Shown: in pieces, positions 1 through 9,462 of the stretch
Layout of the letters: every line of letters starts with the position of its first letter
Numbering within the stretch: position 1 is the stretch's first letter
Source: Pacificoceanicola sp049803835
GTDB taxonomy: Bacteria > Pseudomonadota > Alphaproteobacteria > Rhodobacterales > Rhodobacteraceae
Direction of reading: 5' to 3'
DNA length: 64,000 nt
Assembly (NCBI RefSeq): GCF_049803835.1
Contig: NZ_JBNAGK010000014.1
Span: forward strand, 1-64,000
Program-made: the position numbers and the translations under genes
Notes under the pieces: model-generated
Told to the model about the DNA's origin: nothing
The model's input: only the letters and a program-made list of their open reading frames with translations
The model's database searches: none

Positions 1-1121
<1,121 letters not shown>

Positions 1122-1306
1122 GGGATTTCCCCCCTTATTGAAAACAATTTTCGATACTTTCCGTCATCGGTCCTGGGCCTGCAAGGCAGGAAACGGCTGT
1201 TTTTACAGGGGATGCGGCGTTGATCGGAAATCCTGTCCCGGTTGAGGGAATCTTCGGGATTGTCTGTCAGATTCGGTGGCGGAGTGAACATTACGAGGCC
1301 AGACGC

Positions 1307-1537
1307 ATGTCGCTATACACCCCCCTGAAATCCGGATCCGCCCAGGCCACCGCCCCCGACGCTCCCGCGGAGGCGCCGGAGCCGAGCGTCAGCACGACGC
1401 TGCTGTTTCAGATCCGCCGCAACGAGGCGGCCCTGGCGGCGCTGCGCGACCTCAAGCATGGCCCGCATCCGGACGAGCGGATCATCCAGGGCAACATCAC
1501 CCGGCTGCGCGATCAGCTGATGCATCCGGAGGGATGA
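1307..1537 (+). CDS. Small hypothetical protein, 76 aa
   Basis: A short protein of unknown function, transcribed away from the alcohol dehydrogenase. I chose the ATG giving MSLYTPLKSG; the same frame is open further upstream, but that part does not look coding. The first 35 residues are Ala/Pro rich and probably disordered. The rest is an amphipathic helical segment rich in Arg and Leu (FQIRRNEAALAALRDLKHG, then ITRLRDQLMH). No signal peptide, membrane helix or known motif was seen. Codon use is like that of its neighbours, which supports a real gene, but length and lack of recognisable homology keep confidence moderate. Confidence 0.5.
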   Translation: MSLYTPLKSGSAQATAPDAPAEAPEPSVSTTLLFQIRRNEAALAALRDLKHGPHPDERIIQGNITRLRDQLMHPEG

Positions 1538-1714
1538 GGCTTCAGACAGGACAGGACTATTGACCATCTCCCGGGATGGGTCCACGGTGAACCCATTCTA
1601 ATGCGTTACGTGGAACGGCCGAGAAACCGGAGCCTCAGGACAGTCGCCGGACAGCGGCGGCCTTGAGGCGGCGTCGGGATTGCGGCGGGTCCAGGGGCGC
1701 AACCGGGAGGTTCC

Positions 1715-2629
1715 ATGTCCCCCTTGCATGGCATCGCGTTGAAGCTCAGCGCGGTCTTCGTCTTTACCATCATGGCCGCGCTGATCAAGGCCAGCTCCGA
1801 CATCGTCCCGCCGGGGGAAGCCGTATTCTTCCGGTCGTTCTTTGCCATGCCGATCATCATCGTCTGGCTGGCGATGCGTGGCGACCTGAAGGTCGGCCTG
1901 AAGGTGCAGCGGCCCATGGGCCATGTCTGGCGCGGGCTCATCGGCGTCTCGGCCATGGGTACGGGGTTCACGGCCCTGGGGCTGTTGCCGCTGCCGGAGG
2001 TGACGGCGCTGGGATACGCCGCGCCACTGATGACGGTGATCTTCGCTGCGATCTTCCTCAAGGAACGACTGCGGTTGTTCCGCATGAGCGCAGTGGCATT
2101 GGGGCTTGTCGGCGTCGTCGTGGTGCTCTGGCCGCGGCTGTCGCTCGACACGCTCGACCACGCGGCGGCGCTCGGGGTGGCCTGCATCCTGGCCTCGACG
2201 GTGTTCCGCGCGTTCTCGCAGATCCACATCCGGCGCATGGTGGCGACGGAGGAGACGGCGGCCATCGTGTTCTGGTTCTCGATGACCGCAACGCTGTTTT
2301 CGCTGTTCACCATCCCCTTCGGCTGGGCCTGGCCGGGACCGATGGGGTTGGCGCAGCTGATCGGGGCCGGGCTGATCGGCGGGTTCGGTCAGATCCTGCT
2401 GACCTCGTCCTACAAACACGCGGAGGCGGCGCTGCTGGCACCGTTCGACTATGCGTCGATCCTGTTCGCGATCCTGATCGGCTATTTCTTTTTCGAAGAG
2501 GTGCCGACGGCCATGGTGCTGATCGGCTCCGCCATCGTGGTGGCGGCGGGCATCATCATCATCTGGCGGGAACGGCAGCTCGGCCTGAAACGCGGCAAGG
2601 CGCGACCGAGCATGACCGGCAAGTGGTAA
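1715..2629 (+). CDS. DMT-superfamily (EamA) inner-membrane transporter
   Basis: A 304-residue permease of the drug/metabolite transporter superfamily. It consists of two homologous EamA halves with about ten hydrophobic helices; the N-terminal half begins at the first residues and the second half starts around residue 155 (HAAALGVACILAS). The first half carries the motif PPGEAVFFRSFFA typical of RhaT/EamA proteins. A short cytoplasmic tail rich in Arg and Lys ends the protein. The ATG is preceded by GGGAGG at good spacing. Substrate is not predictable; members export amino acids, metabolites or drugs. It ends 27 bp from the convergent methyltransferase gene. Confidence 0.88.
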   Translation: MSPLHGIALKLSAVFVFTIMAALIKASSDIVPPGEAVFFRSFFAMPIIIVWLAMRGDLKVGLKVQRPMGHVWRGLIGVSAMGTGFTALGLLPLPEVTALGYAAPLMTVIFAAIFLKERLRLFRMSAVALGLVGVVVVLWPRLSLDTLDHAAALGVACILASTVFRAFSQIHIRRMVATEETAAIVFWFSMTATLFSLFTIPFGWAWPGPMGLAQLIGAGLIGGFGQILLTSSYKHAEAALLAPFDYASILFAILIGYFFFEEVPTAMVLIGSAIVVAAGIIIIWRERQLGLKRGKARPSMTGKW

Positions 2630-2656
2630 GGCACGCGGCGCCGCGCGCCTTGATCG

Positions 2657-3343
2657 TCACGTCTTGCGCAGCAGGCAGGTGAAGCGGCGGCGCACGGCGT
2701 AATCCTCGCAGCCGTCTGCCTCGGTTAGGCCGGACCAGTCGCACCATTCGACGGAATAGTCGTAGCACTCCGCCATCAGGTTGATCGCGCCGCGGCTCGG
2801 GTTGCCGACGGGCGCGTATTGCTGGCCCTCGACCTCGGCAATCGCGTTGTTCGGCTCCCAGGTCTTTTCCTTGCGCACCCGGATCACCGGCTCGTCGGCG
2901 TCGTCGATTTCGCTGTCGATGACGATCAGCCGGGGCTTGAGCGCGTCCATCAGCTTGAGCATGCCGGCGTGGTCGTAGATGTGGTAGTAGAACCCGAGGT
3001 TCAGGATCACGTCGAAGGTCTCGCCCTTCGCTGCCAGTTCCGGCATCAGCGAAAAGGCGTTGCCGATGATCCAGTCATGTTTGTAAGGGCTCATCAGCTT
3101 GTGCCCGCGGTCGGCGCTTTCCTTGCGGCCTTCGAGACCCAGCGTGTACTGTGCCCCGAGCTTGTGGGCCGCCCAGCTCCAGAAGCCGTGACGCGCACCG
3201 ATGTCCAGAACGCGGGCGCCTTTGATCAGCTCGTTCTCGAAGGCAAAGATGCGGCGCGCGCGGTTGTTCATCCGGCGCAGGTACTCTTCGCTCCAGAAGA
3301 AGCCGGCATCGTTGATGGCCAGGGAAAAGACGTCGTTGGGCAT
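2657..3343 (-). CDS. Class I SAM-dependent methyltransferase, 228 aa
   Basis: A cytosolic protein with a Rossmann-type methyltransferase core. Motif I, VLDIGARHGFWSWAA, lies near residue 45, and an acidic loop follows the second strand (LGLEGRKES near residue 70). A later strand, DVILNLGFYYHIYDH, matches the post-motif region of methyltransferases that act on small or lipid-like acceptors. The N-terminus (FFWSEEYLRRMNNRARR) is not a signal peptide. The substrate is unknown. It stands alone on the minus strand between a convergent transporter gene and the terminator of the BMP operon. Confidence 0.75.
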   Translation of the reverse strand: MPNDVFSLAINDAGFFWSEEYLRRMNNRARRIFAFENELIKGARVLDIGARHGFWSWAAHKLGAQYTLGLEGRKESADRGHKLMSPYKHDWIIGNAFSLMPELAAKGETFDVILNLGFYYHIYDHAGMLKLMDALKPRLIVIDSEIDDADEPVIRVRKEKTWEPNNAIAEVEGQQYAPVGNPSRGAINLMAECYDYSVEWCDWSGLTEADGCEDYAVRRRFTCLLRKT

Positions 3344-3474
3344 GGAAAAAGCCTTCTGTTCTTGATGAATCGCGCTCTACTCAGGCGAGTGTCCTGCCGT
3401 TGCTAGACCGTTGGACAACTGTTGTACAGGCGCGAAAGTCCGCGTGCGCCGGTGTCAGCCGCCCCGGAAAGAGA

Positions 3475-3500
3475 AAAGCCCCGCTTGGGGGCGGGGCTTT
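3475..3500 (-). terminator. Rho-independent terminator of the xdh/BMP operon
   Basis: A perfect 10-bp stem (AAAGCCCCGC pairing with GCGGGGCTTT) with a 6-nt loop lies 22 nt beyond the stop codon of the BMP gene. Read on the minus strand the 3' arm ends in CTTTTC, a usable U-tract. It is well placed to end the long minus-strand operon. Confidence 0.8.
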
Positions 3501-3522
3501 CCGTTTGGAGAGATGGGCCGGA

Positions 3523-4605
3523 TCAGTTCGGCACTTCGGCGGTGATGCCTTCGACGTAGAAGTTCATGCCGGCAAGGGTCCCGTCGTCCGCGGTTTCGCC
3601 CTCGGCGAGCCAGTCGGAGCCGTCCTGCTTCTTCAGCGGGCCGGTGAAGGGATGGTATTCGCCGGAGGCGATCTTGTCCTTCAGTGCCAGCGCCTCGGCC
3701 TTGACCTCTTCCGGAACTGCGTCGGAGATCTCGCCGATGCCGACCATGCCCGGGCCGATGCCGTCCCAGGTGTCTGTCGAGGTCCAGGTGCCGTCCATGA
3801 CGGCCTGAACGCGGGCGATGTAGTAGGGCGTCCAGTTGTCGATGATCGACGAGACCCGCGGCATCGGCGCGTACTCGGCCATGTCCGAAGCCTGACCGAA
3901 GGTGATGACATTCCCGGCTTCCTGCGCGGCGGCCTGCGGCGCGGTGGAATCGGTGTGTTGCAGGATCACGTCGGCGCCGTTCTCGATCAGGGCGCGCGCC
4001 GCGTCGGCTTCCTTGGCCGGGTCGAACCAGGTGTAGAGCCAGATGATCGAGAATTCGACGTCCGGGTTAACCTTCTTGGCGTGGATGTAGGCGGAGTTGA
4101 TGCCGCGGATGACCTCGGGAATCGGCACGGAGGCAATGTAGCCGATCTTGTTGGTCTTGGTCATGCGGCCCGCGATGGTGCCCTGGATGGCGCGGCCTTC
4201 ATAGAAGCGGGCGGAATAGGTCGAGACGTTGTCCGAGCGCTTGTAGCCGGTGGCGTGCTCGAACTTCACGTTCGGGAACTTGGCGGCGACGGCCAGCGTC
4301 GGGTCCATGTAGCCGAAGGAGGTGGTGAAGATGATGTCCGCGCCGGTCAGGGCCATCTGGGTGATGGCGCGCTCGGCGTCGGCGCTCTCGGGCACGTTCT
4401 CCTGGTAGACGGTTTTCACCTTGCCTTCGAAATGGGCTTCCATCTTCTGGCGGGCCTGATCGTGCTCGTAGGTCCAGCCGCCATCGCCCGGCGGTCCGAT
4501 GTAGATGAAGCCCGCGGTGATCGGCTCGCCGTGGCTCTCCGCGTGGGCCGCGCCGCCAAGGGCGAGGGCCATGGCCACGGTGGCCAGAAGGGTACGTCTT
4601 TGCAT
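3523..4605 (-). CDS. BMP-family ABC transporter substrate-binding protein (purine/nucleoside type)
   Basis: Periplasmic binding component of a BMP/PnrA-type ABC importer, 360 aa. Residues 1-22 form a signal peptide ending AHA, with a double arginine at the very start (MQRRTLLA) that could permit Tat export. There is no lipobox, so it is a soluble periplasmic protein. Hallmarks of the family are visible: GFIYIGPPGDGGWTYEHDQ near the start of the mature protein, the FTTSFGYMD segment, and EFSIIWLYTWFDP with NGADVILQHTDST. It is the last gene of the operon, 42 nt downstream of the second permease. BMP proteins usually bind nucleosides or purines; the adjoining xanthine dehydrogenase supports a purine ligand, which is inference. 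Confidence 0.9.
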   Translation of the reverse strand: MQRRTLLATVAMALALGGAAHAESHGEPITAGFIYIGPPGDGGWTYEHDQARQKMEAHFEGKVKTVYQENVPESADAERAITQMALTGADIIFTTSFGYMDPTLAVAAKFPNVKFEHATGYKRSDNVSTYSARFYEGRAIQGTIAGRMTKTNKIGYIASVPIPEVIRGINSAYIHAKKVNPDVEFSIIWLYTWFDPAKEADAARALIENGADVILQHTDSTAPQAAAQEAGNVITFGQASDMAEYAPMPRVSSIIDNWTPYYIARVQAVMDGTWTSTDTWDGIGPGMVGIGEISDAVPEEVKAEALALKDKIASGEYHPFTGPLKKQDGSDWLAEGETADDGTLAGMNFYVEGITAEVPN

Positions 4606-4647
4606 GGAAGTGTCTCCTGTTGGGTGGTTTTTTGTCAGTCTACCGCT

Positions 4648-5571
4648 TCAATGTGCGGCGTGGAAGGAGCGGCCGAGGGAGCCGGGCGCACCGTGCGCTC
4701 CCCGTGCCGAAATGAAGACCAGAACGATGATCGTGATGAGGTAGGGCGAGGCGCTCAGGAGCGCAACGGGGACGTTGGCCCCGGCGGCCTGCAGGTTCAG
4801 CTGGAGCACGGTGACGCCGCCGAAGAGGTAGGCCCCGATCAGCACGCGGCCCGCCCGCCAACTGGCGAAGACGACGATGGCGAGGGCGATCCAGCCGGCC
4901 CCTGCGGTCATGCCTTCGGTCCATTGCGGCACGCGCACCAGGCTGAGATAGGCGCCGCCGAGGCCCGCGCAGGCCCCGCCGAAGAAGATGGCGAGCAGGC
5001 GGACATAGACGACCTTGTAGCCGAGTGCATGGGCGCTGTCGTGGCTCTCTCCGACGGCGCGGAGGATCAGGCCGAGGCGGGTGAACTTTAGGAATGCCCA
5101 GACGGCGAGGACCAGCAGGAGGCTGATGTAAATCATGACGTCATGGCTGAACAGCATGCGCCCGAGGCCCGGCAGGTCCGAGAGCAGCGGGATGTCGAGT
5201 TTCGCGACCGGCGGGGCCTTCATGCCCTCGTAGGGTTTGCCGATCAGGCTCGACAGGCCGAGCCCGACGAGGGTGAGACCGAGGCCGGTGGCGACCTGGT
5301 TGGACAGGAGGAACTGGGTCAGGACACCGAAGGTCAGGGACAAGACCGCCGCGGCCAGCGCGGCGGCGGCAAAGCCGAGGTAGGGGTTGCCGAAGGTCAC
5401 CGCGACGGCAAAGCCGACCACCGCGCCCGTGATCATCATGCCCTCGACCCCGAGGTTGAGGACGCCGGATTTTTCCACCACCATTTCGCCGATCGCGGCG
5501 AGCAGGATGGGAGTCGCCGAGACCATGATGGAGGCGACGAGAAGGACGGGATTGATCGAGGATAGGTCCAT
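4648..5571 (-). CDS. ABC transporter permease, second subunit of the BMP-type importer
   Basis: Inner-membrane permease of 307 aa with about eight to nine helices, of the family that pairs with BMP binding proteins (NupC/YufQ type). I placed the start at MDLSSINPVLLVAS, because the signature GEMVVEKSGVLNLGVEGMM follows at residue 27 as expected. The start overlaps the stop of the preceding small gene by one base (TGATG), which indicates translational coupling. It is encoded between the small membrane protein and the BMP gene. Confidence 0.88.
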   Translation of the reverse strand: MDLSSINPVLLVASIMVSATPILLAAIGEMVVEKSGVLNLGVEGMMITGAVVGFAVAVTFGNPYLGFAAAALAAAVLSLTFGVLTQFLLSNQVATGLGLTLVGLGLSSLIGKPYEGMKAPPVAKLDIPLLSDLPGLGRMLFSHDVMIYISLLLVLAVWAFLKFTRLGLILRAVGESHDSAHALGYKVVYVRLLAIFFGGACAGLGGAYLSLVRVPQWTEGMTAGAGWIALAIVVFASWRAGRVLIGAYLFGGVTVLQLNLQAAGANVPVALLSASPYLITIIVLVFISARGAHGAPGSLGRSFHAAH

Positions 5572-5888
5572 CAGGGCAACTCCAGGAGGACGACGATGCG
5601 GAAATATCCGACAATCGCGCCGAGGATCGTGGTGGCGAGGGCGGTCAGCATCAGGGGCCGCAGGCTGGCGGTGTTTTCGGCCATGCCGGGCCGTTCGTTC
5701 AGCTTGCGGTTCAGGCGTTGGGCCTGGCCAACGACACTGGTGAACAGGTAGATCAGCAGCACGGCGAGGATGAGCAGGCCCATGCCGAGTTTGCCCGGGT
5801 CGCCGTCCGCGAGAAACCCGGCGACATAGCCGAACCACGCGGTGATGAGGGCCACGGTGCCGGTGAGGAGAGCCGCCTTGACCGTCAT
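5571..5888 (-). CDS. Small three-helix membrane protein between the two permeases, 105 aa
   Basis: A 105-residue integral membrane protein with three predicted helices: AALLTGTVALITAWFGYVAG near the N-terminus, a central MGLLILAVLLIYLFTSVVG and a C-terminal LTALATTILGAIVGYF. Between the second and third helices lies a basic loop (QRLNRKLNERPG). It is embedded in the importer operon, with an ATGA overlap to the upstream permease and a TGATG overlap to the downstream permease. This position suggests an accessory subunit of the transporter. I do not recognise the family, and BMP importers usually lack such a gene. Confidence 0.7.
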   Translation of the reverse strand: MTVKAALLTGTVALITAWFGYVAGFLADGDPGKLGMGLLILAVLLIYLFTSVVGQAQRLNRKLNERPGMAENTASLRPLMLTALATTILGAIVGYFRIVVLLELP

Positions 5889-6970
5889 GCCAGCTCCCTC
5901 TTGCCGAACCGCACGCGGTAGTTGGTGAAGACGTCCGTTGCCAGCAGGAAGAACAGCAACATCCCCTGGAACAACTGGATCGACGCGCCGGGCAGGCTGA
6001 GCATGAGCTGCGCCAGTTCGCCGCCGATGTAGGTCAGCGCCATCAGGAGGCCCGCCAGCAGGATGCCGAAGGGGTTCAGGCGGCCGAGGAAGGCGACGAT
6101 GATGGCGGTAAAGCCGTAGCCCGCGTTGAAGTTGCCGGTGATCTGGCCAGCCGGGCCGGTGACCTCGAAGAGGCCCGCCATGCCCGCCAGCGTGCCGGAA
6201 ATGCCGAGGCAGAGGAGGACGATCCGCGCCGGATTGACCCCGGCAAAGCGGGCGGCCCGGGGGGCCTCGCCGCTGAGGCGGATGTTGAAGCCCTGTATGT
6301 GGCGGGCCATGAGCACATAGGCGGCGATCACCGCGATGAAGGCAAAGACCACGCCCCAGTGCATGCCGGTATTGGCGAGGAGTTCCTCGTTGAAGGCGGC
6401 GGGCCATTGCTTGAAGTTGCGCGACCCGGGGAAGCCCATGCCCTCGGGATTGCGCAGCAGGCCGGTGGAGACGGAAATCAGGATGTTCTGCGCGACATAG
6501 ACCATCATGAGCGAGACGAGGATCTCGTTGGTGCCGAATTTCGTCTTGAGAATGCCGGGGATCATCGCCCAGAGAAAGCCGCCGATCGCGCCGCAGAGGA
6601 TCATCAGCGGGAAGATCAGGATGCTTTCGGAAGGATAGAAGGCGAGGCCCGCCCCCGCGCCGCAGATCGCGCCGATGATGTATTGCCCTTCCGCCCCGAT
6701 GTTCCAGATACCGGCGCGAAAACCGATGGAAAGGCCGATGGCAATGAGGATCAGCGGACCAGCCTTCACGAGCAGTTGCGGGCGGGCGAACCCGGCGAAC
6801 TGCGGATGGAACAGCGGGTCCCAGAAGATGGTGCGGATGGCCTCAATCGGGTCGACGCCGAGCGCGGCGAACATGAGGCCGCCGACCAGCATGGTCATCA
6901 GCACGGCGAGGAGCGGGGTGACGGCGGTCCAGAGCTTTGAGGGCTGCGGGCGCTTTTCGAGGGTGATCAT
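5885..6970 (-). CDS. ABC transporter permease, first subunit of the BMP-type importer
   Basis: Inner-membrane permease of 361 aa, NupB/YufP type. The start MITLEKRPQPSK is chosen over an in-frame upstream ATG because GGAGG lies six bases before it. The family signature FRAGIWNIGAEGQYIIGAICGAG sits near residue 100, and the motif GYGFTAIIVAFLGRLNPFG occurs toward the C-terminus. About ten hydrophobic helices are present. Its stop overlaps the next start in ATGA. It is 66 nt downstream of the ATPase gene. Confidence 0.9.
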   Translation of the reverse strand: MITLEKRPQPSKLWTAVTPLLAVLMTMLVGGLMFAALGVDPIEAIRTIFWDPLFHPQFAGFARPQLLVKAGPLILIAIGLSIGFRAGIWNIGAEGQYIIGAICGAGAGLAFYPSESILIFPLMILCGAIGGFLWAMIPGILKTKFGTNEILVSLMMVYVAQNILISVSTGLLRNPEGMGFPGSRNFKQWPAAFNEELLANTGMHWGVVFAFIAVIAAYVLMARHIQGFNIRLSGEAPRAARFAGVNPARIVLLCLGISGTLAGMAGLFEVTGPAGQITGNFNAGYGFTAIIVAFLGRLNPFGILLAGLLMALTYIGGELAQLMLSLPGASIQLFQGMLLFFLLATDVFTNYRVRFGKRELA

Positions 6971-7036
6971 GGCTGCGCCTCCGGGTGGGTCTTGGGGCAA
7001 TTCCCGTCGAAGGGATTTTGACGCCTGGCGGAACCG

Positions 7037-8560
7037 TCACACATCCACATGCGCCACCTCCATGTCATGCGCGCCGCCCATCATCAGGCCGATCTGTTCC
7101 ATGTCGAGCGCGGCGACCGGCCGTGCCGGGGACAGGCGTCCCTCGTTCAGGGCGCAGAAGCGGTCGGAGATTTCCATCAGTTCGTCGAGGTCCTGGCTGA
7201 TCACCACGATGGCCGCGCCTTTCCCGGCGAGGTCGAGCAGCGCCTGCCGGATCGCGGCGGCGGCGGCGGCGTCGACGCCCCAGGTGGGCTGGTTGACGAT
7301 CAGCACGTCCGGGTCCTGCAGGATCTCGCGGCCCACCACGTATTTCTGCAGGTTGCCGCCGGAGAGCGCCCGGGCGGCGGTGCCGGGGCCAGGGGTGCGC
7401 ACGTCGAAGCGTTCGATGACGGTCTCGGCGAAGCTCTTCGCCTTGGGCCAGCTGATGAAACCGTTCTGCACGAGGGCCCTGCGTTTGGCCGCGGTCAGAA
7501 CGCCGTTCTCGATCAGGCTCATGTCCGGGGCGGCCGCGTGGCCGAGACGTTCCTCGGGGGCCGATAGCAGACCGGCATCGCGGCGGGCGGTCGGGCCGAG
7601 GCGGCTGACGTCGCTGCCGTTCAGCATCACGGTGCCTGCGGCAGAGGTCCGTTCGCCGGAAAGCGCGGCGAGAAGCTCGTCCTGCCCATTGCCAGCTACC
7701 CCGCCGATACCCAGCACCTCGCCCGCCTGCACCGCAAACGTCACCTCGCGCAGCGGCGTGCCGAAGGCCCCCGGCGCGGGAAGGCTCAGGGCCTTGGCTT
7801 CCAGCCGCACCGCGCCTTTCTCGGTCGAGCGGGCGACCGGCGAGGCAAAGCTCGATCCCACCATCATCTCCGCCAGTTCCCGCGCGGTGGACTCGGCGGG
7901 CGTGCTTTCGCCCACCTTCTTGCCCAGCCGCAGGATCGTGGCGTGATCGCAGAGCGCGCGGATTTCCTCCAGTTTGTGCGAGATGTAGAGGATCGAGGTG
8001 CCCTCCGCCTTCAGCTTTTCCAGCGTCTCGAAGAGGATGTCGACCTCCTGCGGGGTCAGCACCGAGGTCGGCTCGTCCATGATCAACAGGCGCGGATTTT
8101 GCAGCAGGCAGCGGATAATCTCTACCCTCTGCCGCTCCCCCGCGGACAAGGTGCCGACGGTGCGGAACGGGTCCAGCGGCAGGCCGTAGAGTTCCGACAC
8201 CTCGCGGATGCGCTTCGCCAGGTCGCGCATCGGCGGCGGATTTTCCATGCCGAGCGCGACATTCTCCGCCACGTCCAGCGCGTCGAACAGCGAGAAGTGC
8301 TGGAACACCATGGCGACGCCGGATTGCCGCGCTTCGGAGGGTTTGCCGGGCGTGTAGGGCTTGCCGTCCAGTTCCATCGTGCCCTTGTCGGGGGTCACGA
8401 GGCCATAGATCATCTTCACCAGCGTCGATTTCCCGGCGCCGTTCTCGCCCAGAAGCGCGTGGATTTCGCCTTTGCGGATGGCGAAGGACACATCGTCATT
8501 CGCCACCACGCCGGGATAGGCCTTGGTCAGGCCCCGGATGCCAAGCAGGATGTCAGACAC
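7037..8560 (-). CDS. ABC transporter ATPase with two nucleotide-binding domains (purine/nucleoside importer)
   Basis: Cytosolic energising subunit of 507 aa with tandem ATPase domains, as in sugar and nucleoside importers. The first domain has Walker A GENGAGKST near residue 39, LSAGERQRVE as the signature and Walker B LLIMDEPTSVL. The second domain has the usual degenerate Walker A (GVAGNGQDELL) but retains a signature LSGGNLQK. The start is a GTG (reading MSDILLGIRG) and it overlaps the 3' end of xdhC by 34 nt; no ATG is nearby. The overlap ties importer expression to that of xanthine dehydrogenase, which supports a purine substrate. Confidence 0.9.
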   Translation of the reverse strand: MSDILLGIRGLTKAYPGVVANDDVSFAIRKGEIHALLGENGAGKSTLVKMIYGLVTPDKGTMELDGKPYTPGKPSEARQSGVAMVFQHFSLFDALDVAENVALGMENPPPMRDLAKRIREVSELYGLPLDPFRTVGTLSAGERQRVEIIRCLLQNPRLLIMDEPTSVLTPQEVDILFETLEKLKAEGTSILYISHKLEEIRALCDHATILRLGKKVGESTPAESTARELAEMMVGSSFASPVARSTEKGAVRLEAKALSLPAPGAFGTPLREVTFAVQAGEVLGIGGVAGNGQDELLAALSGERTSAAGTVMLNGSDVSRLGPTARRDAGLLSAPEERLGHAAAPDMSLIENGVLTAAKRRALVQNGFISWPKAKSFAETVIERFDVRTPGPGTAARALSGGNLQKYVVGREILQDPDVLIVNQPTWGVDAAAAAAIRQALLDLAGKGAAIVVISQDLDELMEISDRFCALNEGRLSPARPVAALDMEQIGLMMGGAHDMEVAHVDV

Positions 8561-9462
8561 GTGTCCCCGTTCCTTTTTTGAATATCAAGTAGCTGTGAGG
8601 CGACCCCGATGGCAATGGCGGCGGGGTGTTTGCCAAGGTGTTTTTGCCCAATCGGGCAGCAGATGCGCCCAATTTGAGCATCCGCGTGACCGAGCGCGGC
8701 AAGGCGTTTGCGGAAGCGGACCCACTTGGTGTCGGAGCCGATCAGGCCGCAGAAGGCAAAGTCATGGCTGAGGATCGCGTGGCACAGGTCCAGATCGAGC
8801 GCGTGGGAATAGGTCAGGATCAGGTGTTCGGCGTTTTTCGGCGCGTGGGGCACGAGGCGGGCAGGCTGCGCGGCGGGAAGCGCGGTCACGCCCGCGGGGA
8901 CGGTCTGAGGAAAGCGCTCGGGGCCGGTGTCGACCCATGTGATCGCGAGATCGGGCAGGGGAGCGAGGACCTGCACCAGCGCCCGGCCGACGTGGCCCGC
9001 GCCCCAGATCCACAGGTGCCTTTGCGGCTCCGTCACCGGCTCCACCATCCAGCCGTCGATGAGCGCCGGGGCGGGGCGGGTGCCTTGCCCCCGCGCCTGC
9101 GCCAGCACGCGCTGCACCGCGAGGGGCATCGCGCCCGGGCCACGGGCGATGACCGGGCCTTCCAGCGCGGCCAGGGTTTCGGCGTCGAAGAGCTCGGTCC
9201 AGAGCGTTACCGCCCCGCCGCAGCACTGCCCCATGTCGGGGCCAAGCGCGTGGCGGGTTGCGCCTTGGCGGTCGAAGGCGTGCCGGGCCGCCTCCAGTTC
9301 CAGTGTCCCGCCGCCGATGGTGCCGGATTGGCCGCCGTGCCAGACCAGCATGGACGCGCCCACCTCGCGCGGGGTGCTGCCCCGGACCTCGGCCACGACC
9401 ACCCGCGCCACGCGGCCATGGCTGGCCACGGCGGCTTTCAGCTCCGCAAGATCAAAGCTCAC
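8527..9462 (-). CDS. xdhC: XdhC, xanthine dehydrogenase maturation factor
   Basis: A 311-residue cytosolic accessory protein that binds and sulfurates molybdenum cofactor before insertion into XdhB; it is not part of the mature enzyme. The start is a GTG (SFDLAELKAAV follows) preceded by GGAGG. The N-terminal domain carries EVRGSTPREVGASMLVW and GTIGGGTLE, and the QCCGG motif of XdhC/CoxI proteins. The C-terminal Rossmann part begins with LWIWGAGHVGRAL near residue 145. It overlaps xdhB by 11 nt and the ATPase gene by 34 nt. Order xdhA-B-C is that known from Rhodobacter. Confidence 0.93.
   Translation of the reverse strand: MSFDLAELKAAVASHGRVARVVVAEVRGSTPREVGASMLVWHGGQSGTIGGGTLELEAARHAFDRQGATRHALGPDMGQCCGGAVTLWTELFDAETLAALEGPVIARGPGAMPLAVQRVLAQARGQGTRPAPALIDGWMVEPVTEPQRHLWIWGAGHVGRALVQVLAPLPDLAITWVDTGPERFPQTVPAGVTALPAAQPARLVPHAPKNAEHLILTYSHALDLDLCHAILSHDFAFCGLIGSDTKWVRFRKRLAALGHADAQIGRICCPIGQKHLGKHPAAIAIGVASQLLDIQKRNGDTCLTSCLASGA

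Noticed and set aside
1140..1152. GAAAA-CAA-TTTTC inverted repeat between the alcohol dehydrogenase and the small gene
   Set aside because: Only 5 bp of A/T-rich arms; too weak to call an operator without support.
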